This document shows positions 44,337-52,881 of a DNA stretch of 64,000 nucleotides, piece after piece. Below the pieces are notes generated by a model, which saw only the letters and a list, made by a program, of their open reading frames with translations, was not told the origin of the DNA and did no database searches. This DNA comes from Bradyrhizobium liaoningense (lineage in GTDB: Bacteria; Pseudomonadota; Alphaproteobacteria; Rhizobiales; Xanthobacteraceae), in contig NZ_JAFCJT010000019.1 in assembly GCF_018130785.1 (NCBI RefSeq), forward strand, positions 62,001 through 126,000. Reading direction: 5' to 3'. Each line of letters opens with the position of its first letter. The stretch's first letter is position 1. The translations under genes and the position numbers were made by a program.

Positions 44337-45845
44337 ATGGATACGCTTGCCAATGTCGCGCACGGGTTCGGCGTCGCGCTGACCGGGATCAACCTGCTCT
44401 ACTGTTTCATCGGCGTCTTCATCGGCACGCTGGTCGGCGTGCTGCCCGGCATCGGGCCGATCTCGGCGATGTCGCTGCTGCTGCCCGTGACGCTGTCGGG
44501 CACGCCGGAATCCGGCATCATCATGATGGCCGGCATCTACTACGGCTCGATGTATGGCGGCTCGACCACCTCGATCCTGGTCAACATCCCCGGCGAAGCC
44601 GCCTCCGTCGTCACCTGCATCGACGGCCACCAGATGGCGAAGCGGGGTCGCGCCGGTCCTGCGCTCGGCATCTCCGCCTTCGGCTCCTTCATCGCCGGCA
44701 CGTTTGCACTGGTCGCGCTGATGCTGGTGGCGCCGAGGCTTGCCGGCATCGCGATCGCGTTCGGCCCGGCCGAATATTTCAGCCTGATGGTGCTTGGCCT
44801 CGTGGTGCTCACCTTCCTGACCCAGGGCTCGATGCCGAAGGCGCTGTTGATGGCGTGCATCGGCGTCGTGCTCGGGCTGATCGGGCTCGACAGCATCACG
44901 GCGCAGCCGCGGCTGACCTTCGGCCGCATGGAGCTGATCGACGGTATCGGTCTCGTGCCCGTCGTGATGGGCCTGTTCGGCGTCGCCGAGGTGCTGCTCA
45001 ACACCGAGCAGGCGATCAAGCGCGATATCATCAACGCCAAGATCACGCAGTTGTTGCCCAACAAGGCCGATTGGCAGGCGAGCGCCGGCCCGGTGGCGCG
45101 CGGCACGCTGCTCGGCTTTTTGCTCGGCATCCTGCCTGGAGGCGGCGCGGTGGTGGCCTCGTTTGCGTCCTATGCGCTGGAGAAGCGGCTGTCGAAAACG
45201 CCGGAGCGTTTTGGCCATGGCGCGATCGAGGGTGTCGCAGGCCCCGAATCCGCCAACAACGCGGCGGCCGGCGGCGCCTTCATTCCGCTGATGACCTTGG
45301 GCATCCCGCCGAACGTGGTGATGGCGCTGCTGCTCGGGGCCTTCGTCATCCACGGCCTCCAGCCAGGGCCGCTGCTGATCACGCAAAACCCCGGCCTGTT
45401 CTGGGGCATCGTCGCCAGCATGTATATCGGCAACGTCATGCTGCTGATCCTGAACCTGCCGATGATCGGCATGTGGGTGCAGCTCCTGAAGCTGCCCTAC
45501 AACATCCTGTTCCCCCTGATCATCCTGTTCACGATCCTCGGCGTCTACTGCTCGAGCAACAACGTGTTCGACGTCTATGTGATGATCGCGTTCGGCATCA
45601 TCGGCTATTTCATGCGCAAGCTCGGCTACGAGCCCGCGCCGCTGGTGCTGGCGTTCGTGCTCGGGCCGATGCTGGAAAACAATCTGCGCAAATCGCTGAT
45701 CCTGTCGCAGGGCGATCTCTGGACCTTCGTGCAGCGGCCGATCTCGGCGGCGTGCCTCGCGCTGGCGATGGTGCTGCTGATCGCGCCCCTGTTGCCCGCG
45801 CTGCGCAAGAAGCGCGAGCTGGTGGCGCTGGATGAAGGCGCGTGA
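44337..45845 (+). CDS. Tripartite tricarboxylate transporter large permease TctA
   Basis: A 502-residue permease with about 12 helices. Family hallmarks are IGTLVGVLPGIGPISAMSLL, GIYYGSMYGGSTTSILVNIP, GEAASVVTCIDGHQMAKRGR, LLGFLLGILPGGGAVVASFA and GVAGPESANNAAAGGAFIPL. The proton- or sodium-coupled substrate is a carboxylate supplied by the binding protein at 42698. Confidence 0.95.
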   Translation: MDTLANVAHGFGVALTGINLLYCFIGVFIGTLVGVLPGIGPISAMSLLLPVTLSGTPESGIIMMAGIYYGSMYGGSTTSILVNIPGEAASVVTCIDGHQMAKRGRAGPALGISAFGSFIAGTFALVALMLVAPRLAGIAIAFGPAEYFSLMVLGLVVLTFLTQGSMPKALLMACIGVVLGLIGLDSITAQPRLTFGRMELIDGIGLVPVVMGLFGVAEVLLNTEQAIKRDIINAKITQLLPNKADWQASAGPVARGTLLGFLLGILPGGGAVVASFASYALEKRLSKTPERFGHGAIEGVAGPESANNAAAGGAFIPLMTLGIPPNVVMALLLGAFVIHGLQPGPLLITQNPGLFWGIVASMYIGNVMLLILNLPMIGMWVQLLKLPYNILFPLIILFTILGVYCSSNNVFDVYVMIAFGIIGYFMRKLGYEPAPLVLAFVLGPMLENNLRKSLILSQGDLWTFVQRPISAACLALAMVLLIAPLLPALRKKRELVALDEGA

Positions 45846-46310
45846 TCAATCCTCGCCGGCTCCTTCGAGTCGATCACGCAGAGCGTTGAGGACCCGGTGG
45901 GCGATCTCGATCTCCTTCACTGACAAGCCATCGGACAGGCCGTTGACCCACGGGACCTGCGAGCGGCCGGCGGCCTCATAGGTCTGCCTGCCCTTTTCGG
46001 TGAGCACCACGAGCTGCGCCCGCCGATGATGCGGGTTGACCTCGAACACAACGAGACCATCGCGCTCGAGGTCGTTGACGATGCGCTGCACGTTCTGGCG
46101 ATTGGCGCCGAGATTGCGGGCGAGCCAGGCGACCGGCTCCGGGCGCTCGGCGTCGGCGATCGCCCCAAGGATCTGCCAGCGCGCACTGGTGAGGCCGAGC
46201 GACGCCACCAGCCGATCGCCGGCGGTCAAAAGCAGGCCGTTGGCCCGGAACAGGTCGAGGATGAGGCCGGTCAGGGCTTCGCCCGCCGGGGTCCGCTTGG
46301 TCTTGCTCAT
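45846..46310 (-). CDS. MarR family transcriptional regulator
   Basis: A 154-residue winged-helix regulator (LTSARWQILGAIADAERPEP, VAWLARNLGANRQNVQRIVN, DLERDGLVVFEVNPHHRRAQLVVLTEKG). It is divergent from a small monooxygenase gene, and the 97-bp gap carries two similar 18-bp sites, one of them a perfect palindrome. It is therefore probably an autoregulator and repressor of the monooxygenase. It is convergent with tctA. Confidence 0.93.
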   Translation of the reverse strand: MSKTKRTPAGEALTGLILDLFRANGLLLTAGDRLVASLGLTSARWQILGAIADAERPEPVAWLARNLGANRQNVQRIVNDLERDGLVVFEVNPHHRRAQLVVLTEKGRQTYEAAGRSQVPWVNGLSDGLSVKEIEIAHRVLNALRDRLEGAGED

Positions 46311-46329
46311 TTGTCGCGATTATTCCGCA

Positions 46330-46347
46330 TTGACATCATGATGTCAA
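46330..46347. promoter_or_regulatory. Perfect 18-bp palindromic MarR operator
   Basis: TTGACATCATGATGTCAA is a perfect inverted repeat 20 bp from the MarR start codon (46310). Its TTGACA can double as a -35 box. This is where an autoregulating MarR dimer should bind. Confidence 0.75.
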
Positions 46348-46371
46348 ACTTCTATGTGATGAATGGTCAAA

Positions 46372-46389
46372 TTGACATGATGATACCAA
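46372..46389. promoter_or_regulatory. Second, degenerate MarR operator copy
   Basis: TTGACATGATGATACCAA shares the ends and length of the perfect palindrome at 46330 and lies 42 bp (four helical turns) from it, start to start, just before the monooxygenase start at 46408. Two operators for divergent promoters are inferred. Confidence 0.6.
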
Positions 46390-46407
46390 ATTGACCGGAG
46401 TAATGTC

Positions 46408-46776
46408 ATGCCCCAGATGCGTCCCCTCGACCCTGCCTTCCCGATCGACCGTCAGATCGCGCTCGAAACCGGCACCGTGGTGCTCGTGAACGTGTTCACG
46501 CTCGCCCCCGAGGATGAGCAGAGCTTCCTCAAGACGTGGCAGGACGACGCTGCCTTCATGAAGCGCCAGCCCGGTTTCATCTCCACCCAGCTTCATCGCG
46601 CCCTCGGCGACAGCCCGACCTATCTGAATTACGCGGTGTGGGAGTCCAACGCGCATTTTCGCGCGGCCTTCACCCACCCCGAATTCCGCGCAAAGATAGC
46701 GGTCTACCCCGCATCGGCCGTCGCGAGCCCGCACCTGTTCCAGAAGGTCGCGGTGCCCGGCATTTGCGTGGCGTAG
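46408..46776 (+). CDS. Antibiotic biosynthesis monooxygenase (ABM) family protein
   Basis: A 122-residue ferredoxin-fold protein with the ABM pattern VVLVNVFTLAPEDEQSFLKT, then KRQPGFISTQLHRAL, and LNYAVWESNAHFRAAFTHPE. Such proteins act on quinones or other aromatics, or break down heme; nothing distinguishes the substrate here. It is divergent from and probably repressed by the MarR regulator. Confidence 0.9.
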   Translation: MPQMRPLDPAFPIDRQIALETGTVVLVNVFTLAPEDEQSFLKTWQDDAAFMKRQPGFISTQLHRALGDSPTYLNYAVWESNAHFRAAFTHPEFRAKIAVYPASAVASPHLFQKVAVPGICVA

Positions 46777-46786
46777 CGGCCACATC

Positions 46787-46847
46787 GTCATTGCGAGCGC
46801 AGCGAAACAATCCGGGCTGCTGCCACGGAAGGACTCTGGGTTGTTTG
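46787..46847. repeat. Decayed copy of the TTGCGAGCGCAGCGAA repeat
   Basis: GTCATTGCGAGCGCAGCGAA and CAATCCGGG on the left pair only partly with CTCTGGGTTGTTTGGC on the right. It is a mutated or truncated member of the family at 33097 and 55840. Confidence 0.6.
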
Positions 46848-46860
46848 GCCGTGGCGCGAA

Positions 46861-46920
46861 TGGTGGGCACGCTTCCGCCTTCGCTCTTCGCGCTACGGCG
46901 GACAAGTCGCTTTGCCCACC
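46861..46920. repeat. Palindromic repeat, GGTGGGCA...TGCCCACC type
   Basis: GGTGGGCA near the left end and TTGCCCACC at the right end flank ACGCTTCCGCCTTCGCTCTTCG and GCGGACAAGTCG. The same interior occurs in 13132-13190. It adjoins the preceding repeat and the end of the GGDEF/EAL gene. Confidence 0.75.
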
Positions 46921-46929
46921 CCGCGATCC

Positions 46930-48666
46930 CTACCCAGCCGCAGGCAACGCGCTGTCCGGCGGCGCGCCCCATGGGCGGTCGGCTGAGGCGAGCCCGATCA
47001 GGCGGCCCTGGATATAGTCGCAGCCCCAGTCGCGCAGCATGTTTGCGGCCTCTTCGTCCTGCACCCATTCGGCAACCGTCTTGATGTCGAGGCGGCGGGC
47101 AAGGTCGATCAGGGTCTGCACGAAGGCGCGATCGTCGGCGGAACGGGTGATGTTCTGCACGAAGGCGCCATCGATCTTGACGATATCGACGCCGAGCTTG
47201 CGCAGGTTTCGGAACGAGGTGTAACCGGCGCCGAAATCGTCAATGGCGATGCGGCTGCCGAAATTCTTCAGCCGAGTCACGAAGCCGCGAACGTCGTCGA
47301 TGTCCTGGATCGCGACCGTCTCGGTGATCTCGACGATCAGCCGTTCGGCAACGCCGGGATGCGCGTGCATGAGCGATTCGATGCCCGCCCACCAGTCCGG
47401 ATCCATCGTCGTATCGGGCGAGATGTTGAGGCTGAGGCAGATGCCAGGCGCGGCCGCGAGCTCGGCGACCACGAGCTCGAGCACGCGGTGATCGACCAAG
47501 CGGATCAATCCGAGCCGTTCGGCGACCGGCACGATGTCGGGCGCAAGCAGCACCTGGCCGCCCCCCTGGTCCATCCGCACCAGGCATTCGTGGAACGCGC
47601 GCTCGCGCGAGCCGGCCGCCACCACCGGCTCATAGGCGAGCTTGATGCGGCGTTCGTTCAGCGCCGTGACGATCTCGTCGGTGACACGGATATTGACGCG
47701 GCGCTGTGCGTCACGTGCGGCATCCGGGCGCCACGCCGCAAACGAACCGACGCGGCGTTGTTTGGCCGCGTCCAGCGTTTCATGGGCGCGATTGACGGCC
47801 TCGTCGGTGCTGCGGGCATAGCGCGGCACGCTGACCGCGCCGATCGACGCGGTGACCGAGACCGGACCGGATTTGGTCGGGACCACCTCATCGCGGATGC
47901 CGGCGAGAAAGCGCTCGGCGGCGACATTCATGTCGTCGACGGTGCAGTTCTTCAGGATCAGGCCGAACTTGTTGCCGGAGAAGCGGCCGAGCACGTCGCC
48001 GCCGCGCAGCCGCGCGCGGATGCGCTTGGCGACGTCGAGGATGACGGCATCGGCAACGTCGAAGCCGAAGGCGTCGTTGACGCGGGCGAGATGATCGATA
48101 CCGACCAGCATGAAGGCTGCGGTCGAGCGGAAGCGGGTCGTCTCCTCGATCGCCTCGGCCAGCGCCGCGATCAGGTGGGAACGATTGAGCTCTCCGGTCA
48201 GAGGATCGAGCCGAGCCAGCTTGGTCAATTCCTCGTCGCGGGCGTGGCGCTCATTGTTGATGCGGATGGAGCCGATCGCGCGCACCGGGCGGCCATCGGG
48301 GCCGGCGAACCAGCGGCCGGTCTCCTCGATCCAGACCACGGGATCGGCGGCGCTCATGCGCACGCCGTATTCGACCCGGTAGGGCGTGCCGTCGGCGCCG
48401 TGCACCGGCGAGGTCTGCGCCAGCGCGGCGGTCCGCAGCGTCTGCACGGGCTCGATCAGCCTGGCGAATTCGGCGCCGGTCGCCAGCCGCTCGGCCGGGA
48501 TGCCGGGAAAGACGCTTGCGACCTGCTCACCCCACACGATGGAATCGCTGGCGATGTCCCAGGCGAAAACGGCCTGACCGAGCGCGGCCAGGATGTCGGA
48601 GGCTTGCGGCAATGCAGGGGTCAAAATCGCCTCGTTTCGGGACAGCAGGGAGTCCTGAGTCGGCAC
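46930..48666 (-). CDS. GGDEF-EAL protein with degenerate GGDEF active site
   Basis: A 578-residue cytoplasmic protein: a PAS-like sensor (about residues 25-140), a GGDEF-fold domain (about 155-320) and an EAL domain (about 330-570). The diguanylate cyclase signature is SGNKF instead of GGDEF, so synthase activity is unlikely. The EAL domain keeps ECL in place of EAL (Glu present), NISPD, EITETVA, DDFGAGY and KIDGAFV but has AEWVQ where AEGVE is usual, so phosphodiesterase activity is possible but weakened. Probably a c-di-GMP phosphodiesterase or GTP/c-di-GMP sensor. Confidence 0.9.
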   Translation of the reverse strand: MPTQDSLLSRNEAILTPALPQASDILAALGQAVFAWDIASDSIVWGEQVASVFPGIPAERLATGAEFARLIEPVQTLRTAALAQTSPVHGADGTPYRVEYGVRMSAADPVVWIEETGRWFAGPDGRPVRAIGSIRINNERHARDEELTKLARLDPLTGELNRSHLIAALAEAIEETTRFRSTAAFMLVGIDHLARVNDAFGFDVADAVILDVAKRIRARLRGGDVLGRFSGNKFGLILKNCTVDDMNVAAERFLAGIRDEVVPTKSGPVSVTASIGAVSVPRYARSTDEAVNRAHETLDAAKQRRVGSFAAWRPDAARDAQRRVNIRVTDEIVTALNERRIKLAYEPVVAAGSRERAFHECLVRMDQGGGQVLLAPDIVPVAERLGLIRLVDHRVLELVVAELAAAPGICLSLNISPDTTMDPDWWAGIESLMHAHPGVAERLIVEITETVAIQDIDDVRGFVTRLKNFGSRIAIDDFGAGYTSFRNLRKLGVDIVKIDGAFVQNITRSADDRAFVQTLIDLARRLDIKTVAEWVQDEEAANMLRDWGCDYIQGRLIGLASADRPWGAPPDSALPAAG

Positions 48667-48845
48667 AGAATACGGCCAGATTCGCCTCCTACCCTAGGCA
48701 AAGTTCATAAACAATTTGGAAACCACGTTTCGCAGGCCCTCGGAACCAAACCGGCCCCGCCGGCATAGGCCTTGCGAGTACATGACACGCACCGGCGCCA
48801 GCGTCTCGAAACGCGACAGGCCTCGCCGGATCAACGGTGATAGCG

Positions 48846-49106
48846 ATGTTGAGTACTGATCGATCGGACGGCGCGGACAACGGCACGGGCACGGCCCTGG
48901 TGCCGCATCTGCCGACGTTGCAGTGGGTCCACAAGGCGCCGCTGCCCCGTCCCGATCCGAGCTTCGTCACCCAGCTCATCGCTAATGCCGAGCACCTGCC
49001 CCAGGCCAGCCGGCTCCGCCGCGCCTCTTCCGAAGATGCGCAGGTGGCCTATGGCAGCAAGCGCCCGCTTCCGAGCGTCACCGCGCGCACGCGGCAGGTG
49101 GCTTGA
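48846..49106 (+). CDS. Small conserved hypothetical protein
   Basis: An 86-residue frame (PRPDPSFVTQLIANAEHLPQ, ending VTARTRQVA) preceded by GATCAACGGTGATAGCG. The middle block resembles small uncharacterised proteins I associate with Bradyrhizobium. It has no signal, membrane segment or known domain. An upstream in-frame GTG at 48837 is also possible. Function unknown; moderate confidence that it is expressed. Confidence 0.55.
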   Translation: MLSTDRSDGADNGTGTALVPHLPTLQWVHKAPLPRPDPSFVTQLIANAEHLPQASRLRRASSEDAQVAYGSKRPLPSVTARTRQVA

Positions 49107-49141
49107 GATTAACTTGAACTGCGAACAGCCTTTATTACCTC

Positions 49142-49155
49142 CCCCGCCTGCGGGG
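49142..49155. terminator. CCCCGC/GCGGGG hairpin between convergent genes
   Basis: CCCCGC and GCGGGG form a tight stem in the gap between two convergent genes, within CTCCCCCGCCTGCGGGGAGAGG. The sequence resembles a common Bradyrhizobium intergenic palindrome. No T-tract is seen. Confidence 0.45.
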
Positions 49156-49235
49156 AGAGGTCGGAATTCGCGCGTCGCAAGCGGGGCGACGGAGCGGACC
49201 ACCGCCGCGGCGACGGACGGTCTCAAGTTCGACGA

Positions 49236-49970
49236 TCAGCGCGGCGGCGCGTCGGGAGGCGACGGGGTGCCGTTGCCCGGCTGCAGATGCGGCGAGGGAA
49301 TCTCCGGCGAGGGCGGGGTCACCGGCTTCGGCGCCGGGTGATCCATCAGCACGGACTCGGCGACCGACTGCGCGGTAGGCGCGGGCGGCACCACCGGGGC
49401 TGCTTGCGGCGTGGTCACCGGCTCGAATTTGGGCTCGGCGGCGGCTTCATCGTCCGTTGCCGCTTCGGCCTGGCGCTTGGCCTTGCGCGGCGCCGGCACT
49501 GTCGTCTCCGCGACATAGGTGACGCGGCGGCGCGTGCGCTGGGCGATACCGCCGAGGAAATCGGCCATCGCGAGCAACACCAGCAGGAAATAGGTGGAGT
49601 TGCCGAATTTGGGCCACATCACGAATTCAGCCGCGGCGGCACCGAATATGATGAGCGACAGCAGATGATCCATCAGGAATTTCGAGCCGGGCCGCGCGCC
49701 TTTGACCACCTCCAACAGCAGCAGCACGATACCGAGCGCGAGCATCACGTCGGCAAGCGTGACCGGCCAGGTCTCGCCCGTGATCATCGGCACCTTGAAC
49801 AGCACGTCCGTAAAGGACACGGTCGGCATGAGGAAGGCGATGATGTTGTAGACCGCGAGCGGAATCAGGAGCAGCGGGAAACCGACCATCGGCGAAATGC
49901 CTTCTCGATCAAGATATCCAGACAGGACAATGCGGCGGCGAAACATTAGCTCCGCCGCCGTCACTGTCAT
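49236..49970 (-). CDS. Membrane protein of unknown function with Pro-rich tail
   Basis: A 244-residue protein. The first 145 residues carry about four membrane helices (VGFPLLLIPLAVYNIIAFLM, TLADVMLALGIVLLLLEVVK, LLSLIIFGAAAAEFVMW, YFLLVLLAMADFLGGIA). The rest is a soluble Pro/Ala/Glu-rich tail (PAPRKAKRQAEAATDDEAAA onward). I recognise no family. The start may be ATG 49970 or an internal one. It sits next to rpmF, but 62 bp downstream of it and not obviously related. Confidence 0.8.
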   Translation of the reverse strand: MTVTAAELMFRRRIVLSGYLDREGISPMVGFPLLLIPLAVYNIIAFLMPTVSFTDVLFKVPMITGETWPVTLADVMLALGIVLLLLEVVKGARPGSKFLMDHLLSLIIFGAAAAEFVMWPKFGNSTYFLLVLLAMADFLGGIAQRTRRRVTYVAETTVPAPRKAKRQAEAATDDEAAAEPKFEPVTTPQAAPVVPPAPTAQSVAESVLMDHPAPKPVTPPSPEIPSPHLQPGNGTPSPPDAPPR

Positions 49971-50032
49971 ATCTCATTGGGTGGCCGAAATCAGGCAGGC
50001 GACATCGTCCTGCCCGAAGAAAAGTCCTTAAC

Positions 50033-50215
50033 TCAGGACTCTTTCTTCTTCAGGACCTGACGGCCCTTGTACATGCCGGTCTTGAGGTCGAGATGGTGCG
50101 GACGACGGAGTTCGCCGGAGTCCTTGTCTTCCACATAGGTCGGCTTCTTGATGGCGTCAGCCGAGCGGCGCATGCCACGGCGCGACGGCGAGGTCTTTCT
50201 TCTCGGAACGGCCAT
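50033..50215 (-). CDS. rpmF: 50S ribosomal protein L32
   Basis: A 60-residue protein, MAVPRRKTSPSRRGMRRSAD, matching alphaproteobacterial L32 in length and sequence. The Cys zinc-binding version is not used here. It is transcribed leftward, apparently alone. Confidence 0.97.
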   Translation of the reverse strand: MAVPRRKTSPSRRGMRRSADAIKKPTYVEDKDSGELRRPHHLDLKTGMYKGRQVLKKKES

Positions 50216-50377
50216 TTCAATATCCTCTAGGGATTGGTGTTGTCAGGGCATCGTCCGAGGACGGCTCAGCACCCCAACGGGGCGAGCGAAATGCCGATCA
50301 AGGCCGGGCTTATAGAGGAAGGCTGGCCGTAAAGCTAGGGTTCTGGGCCGGAAAATACGCCCGGAATGGGTGCCAAA

Positions 50378-51052
50378 TCAGCGATTTTCCCGCCAGCAGG
50401 TCGAAAGCGAGCTCGCCTGCGCCCTCGCCACATAGGTCCCCGCCAGCCGCCGGACGCCAGGCCCGGGGGTCCGGGCGCTGCGCTTGACCGGATTGGGCAA
50501 GATCGAGGCCAGAAGTGCCGCCTCCCGGGGCGAGAGATTCGCCGCCGATCTGCCAAAGGCATAGGCGCTCGCCGTCTCGACCCCAAACTGGCCCTGCGGC
50601 CCTAGTTCGGCGATGTTGAGGTAAATCTCGAGAATTCGCGCCTTGGGCAGGACGAAATCGATCCACAACGCCAGCGGGAATTCCAGCCCCTTGCGGACGA
50701 AATCCCGCCCCTGCCAGAGGAACAGGTTTTTTGCCACCTGCTGGGTGATGGTGGAGGCGCCCCGGAATGGCGTTCCGTCCTCCTTCGCGTCGTCGATCGC
50801 CTCGCGCAGCGCGCCCCAGTCGATACCGTGATGCTTGCAGAAATGAGCGTCCTCGGCCGCCACCACCGATCGCGGCAATGAGGGCGACATCGCGGCCAGA
50901 TCGATCCACTCCCGATGCATCGGCGCACCCCGGAGCGACCGCCAGGCCATCAGCGTCGAAACCGGGTGACCGGTGCGGTAGAACGGCGCGATCACGTAGG
51001 GCGCGAGAGCTGCGACCGCGAGCGCTACCAGCAGGATCTTAACGATGCGCAA
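50378..51052 (-). CDS. mtgA: Monofunctional peptidoglycan transglycosylase
   Basis: A 224-residue inner-membrane glycosyltransferase (GT51) that polymerises lipid II. One N-terminal helix (VKILLVALAVAALAPYVIAP) precedes the GT51 motifs: VVAAEDAHFCKHHGIDW (catalytic Glu), GASTITQQVAKNLFL, FPLALWIDFVLPKARILEIY and ASAYAFGRSAANLSPREAAL. I chose TTG 51052 with GGAAAGG 5 bp upstream; the open frame runs to 51445 without coding character across the divergent promoter. Divergent from the polyprenyl synthase. Confidence 0.93.
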   Translation of the reverse strand: MRIVKILLVALAVAALAPYVIAPFYRTGHPVSTLMAWRSLRGAPMHREWIDLAAMSPSLPRSVVAAEDAHFCKHHGIDWGALREAIDDAKEDGTPFRGASTITQQVAKNLFLWQGRDFVRKGLEFPLALWIDFVLPKARILEIYLNIAELGPQGQFGVETASAYAFGRSAANLSPREAALLASILPNPVKRSARTPGPGVRRLAGTYVARAQASSLSTCWRENR

Positions 51053-51213
51053 ATCGACCTTTCCGGCGCAAAATGAAACGCGGCCACGGATCCCGGCATT
51101 AAGTCTGTGATAATTCGGGTCTTTTCCAGCACTTTTTAGGCCTTCCAAACGATTGACTGGGGCGGGCGCATAAAGGATTGTCCCGCCGAATTTTAGTTCT
51201 GGAGCCCTTCTTG
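51053..51213. other. Divergent promoter region between mtgA and the polyprenyl synthase
   Basis: 161 bp with an A/T-richer core (ATTCGGGTCTTTTCCAGCAC, TTGACTGGGGCGGGCGCATA). A TTGACT at 51152 could be the -35 box of the rightward gene, but no convincing -10 follows at 17 bp. Confidence 0.35.
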
Positions 51214-52137
51214 ATGACCGGCACGTCCCCGTCCGATTTCGCCAAACGTCTGGACAAGACCGCTGATGATACCGAGGCCCTGCTCGGCCGCCTGCTGTCG
51301 GACGACATCCTGCACGATGAGATCGCCCGGCCCAAGCGACTGATGGACGCAATGCGCTATTCGAGCCTGAACGGCGGCAAGCGTCTGCGGCCGTTCCTGG
51401 TGGTCGAGAGCGCCGCCGTGTTCGGTGTTCCCCGCGAGGCTGCACTGCTCGCCGGCGCGGCGCTCGAATGCATCCACTGCTACTCGCTGATCCACGACGA
51501 TCTGCCGGCTATGGACAATTCGGACCTGCGCCGCGGCCGTCCCACCCTGCACAAGAAGACCGATGACGCGACCGCGATTCTCGCCGGCGACGGCCTGCTG
51601 ACGCTCGCCTTCGACATCATCACCCGCGACGAGATCCACCGCGACGCCAATGTGCGGCTCCTGCTGACGCGTGCCCTGGCGCGCTGCGCCGGCATCGGCG
51701 GCATGGTCGGCGGCCAGATCCTCGACCTCGCCGGTGAAGGCCGCTTTGGCGGCAACGAACCGATCGATGTCGCCCGCATTCAGCAGATGAAGACCGGCGC
51801 GCTGCTGCGCTACGGCTGCATCGCCGGCGCAATCCTCGGCCAGGCCTCGCAAAAGGAATATCAGGCGCTCGACGATTACGGCCGCGCGCTCGGCGAAGCC
51901 TTCCAGATCGCCGACGATCTGCTCGACGTCGAAGGCGATGCGGCAGCCCTCGGAAAGCCGGCCGGCGCCGATGCCGCGCTCGGCAAGACCACCTTCGTCA
52001 CCCAGCTCGGCATCGAGGGCGCCAAGCAGCGCGTCCGCGACCTGCTCGCGCGGGCCGAAGGCGCCGTGTCGATCTTCGGCGACCGCGCCGCCGTTCTGCA
52101 GGCCGCCGCGCGCTTCGTCGCCGAGCGGAAGAACTGA
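51214..52137 (+). CDS. Polyprenyl (farnesyl/geranylgeranyl) diphosphate synthase
   Basis: A 307-residue short-chain trans-prenyltransferase. The first Asp-rich motif IHDDLPAMDNSDLRRGRPTLH and the second FQIADDLLDVEGD bind Mg-diphosphate; GGKRLRP and KTGALL are also conserved. Product chain length cannot be told from sequence by eye; IspA-type farnesyl diphosphate synthase is the default. The start is ATG 51214 after GGAG. The DUF1345 gene follows by 9 bp. Confidence 0.94.
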   Translation: MTGTSPSDFAKRLDKTADDTEALLGRLLSDDILHDEIARPKRLMDAMRYSSLNGGKRLRPFLVVESAAVFGVPREAALLAGAALECIHCYSLIHDDLPAMDNSDLRRGRPTLHKKTDDATAILAGDGLLTLAFDIITRDEIHRDANVRLLLTRALARCAGIGGMVGGQILDLAGEGRFGGNEPIDVARIQQMKTGALLRYGCIAGAILGQASQKEYQALDDYGRALGEAFQIADDLLDVEGDAAALGKPAGADAALGKTTFVTQLGIEGAKQRVRDLLARAEGAVSIFGDRAAVLQAAARFVAERKN

Positions 52138-52146
52138 CGCATTCCG

Positions 52147-52836
52147 ATGGCGACCGGGGGCAAAGACGATCCGGTCCTCGTTCGCTTCCGCCAGATGTCG
52201 CGGCCGGTGCGGCTGATTTATGCGCGGCCGCGGACCTTCATCGCGCTCGCCGCCGGAATCCTGGTCTGTCTACTTGTACCGGGCTCGCACCGGCTGGTGA
52301 CGCGGCTCTTGTTCGGCTGGGATGCGCTGATTGCGGTGTATCTGGTGCTGGTCTACGCGATGATGCTGTGCAACGACCACCAGCACATCCGCCGTGCCGC
52401 CGCGATGCAGGACGACGGCCGCTTCGTGATCCTGCTGGTGACGGCCATCGGCGCCTTCGCGAGCATCGCGGCGATCGTCTCCGAGCTCGGCACGCCGCAG
52501 CGCGGGGCGTGGGAGCTGACCATCGCGATCAGTACCATCGCGCTGTCATGGGCCGCCGTGCACACGACCTTCGCCCTGCATTACGCTCATGATTATTACC
52601 GGCACCCGCCGGGCGGATTGCAGTTTCCGAGCGGCGACAAGGAAGCTCACGCCGACTATTGGGACTTCGTCTATTTCTCGTTCGTGATCGGGATGACCGC
52701 GCAGGTCTCCGACGTCGGCATCTCCGACAAGACCATCCGCCGCACCGCGACGGCGCACGGCATCATCTCATTCATCTACAACACGGCGCTGCTGGCGCTG
52801 ACAGTGAACATCGCGGCGAGCGCAATTTCGAACTGA
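52147..52836 (+). CDS. DUF1345 membrane protein
   Basis: A 229-residue inner-membrane protein with about five helices (TFIALAAGILVCLLVPGS, LLFGWDALIAVYLVLVYAMM, FVILLVTAIGAFASIAAIVS, LTIAISTIALSWAAVHTTFA, IISFIYNTALLALTVNIAAS). It has the DUF1345 hallmark HTTFALHYAHDYY and DYWDFVYFSFVIGMTAQVSD. The function of the family is unknown. Co-transcribed with the prenyl synthase. Confidence 0.92.
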   Translation: MATGGKDDPVLVRFRQMSRPVRLIYARPRTFIALAAGILVCLLVPGSHRLVTRLLFGWDALIAVYLVLVYAMMLCNDHQHIRRAAAMQDDGRFVILLVTAIGAFASIAAIVSELGTPQRGAWELTIAISTIALSWAAVHTTFALHYAHDYYRHPPGGLQFPSGDKEAHADYWDFVYFSFVIGMTAQVSDVGISDKTIRRTATAHGIISFIYNTALLALTVNIAASAISN

Positions 52837-52881
52837 CGTCGTCCCGGCAAGCGCCGAGACGACGGCGTCGATGGCGCGATC

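Noticed and set aside
51053..51445. N-terminal extension of mtgA across the prenyl synthase promoter and start
   Set aside because: The extra 131 residues overlap the opposite gene and lack coding character; TTG 51052 with GGAAAGG gives the standard MtgA length.
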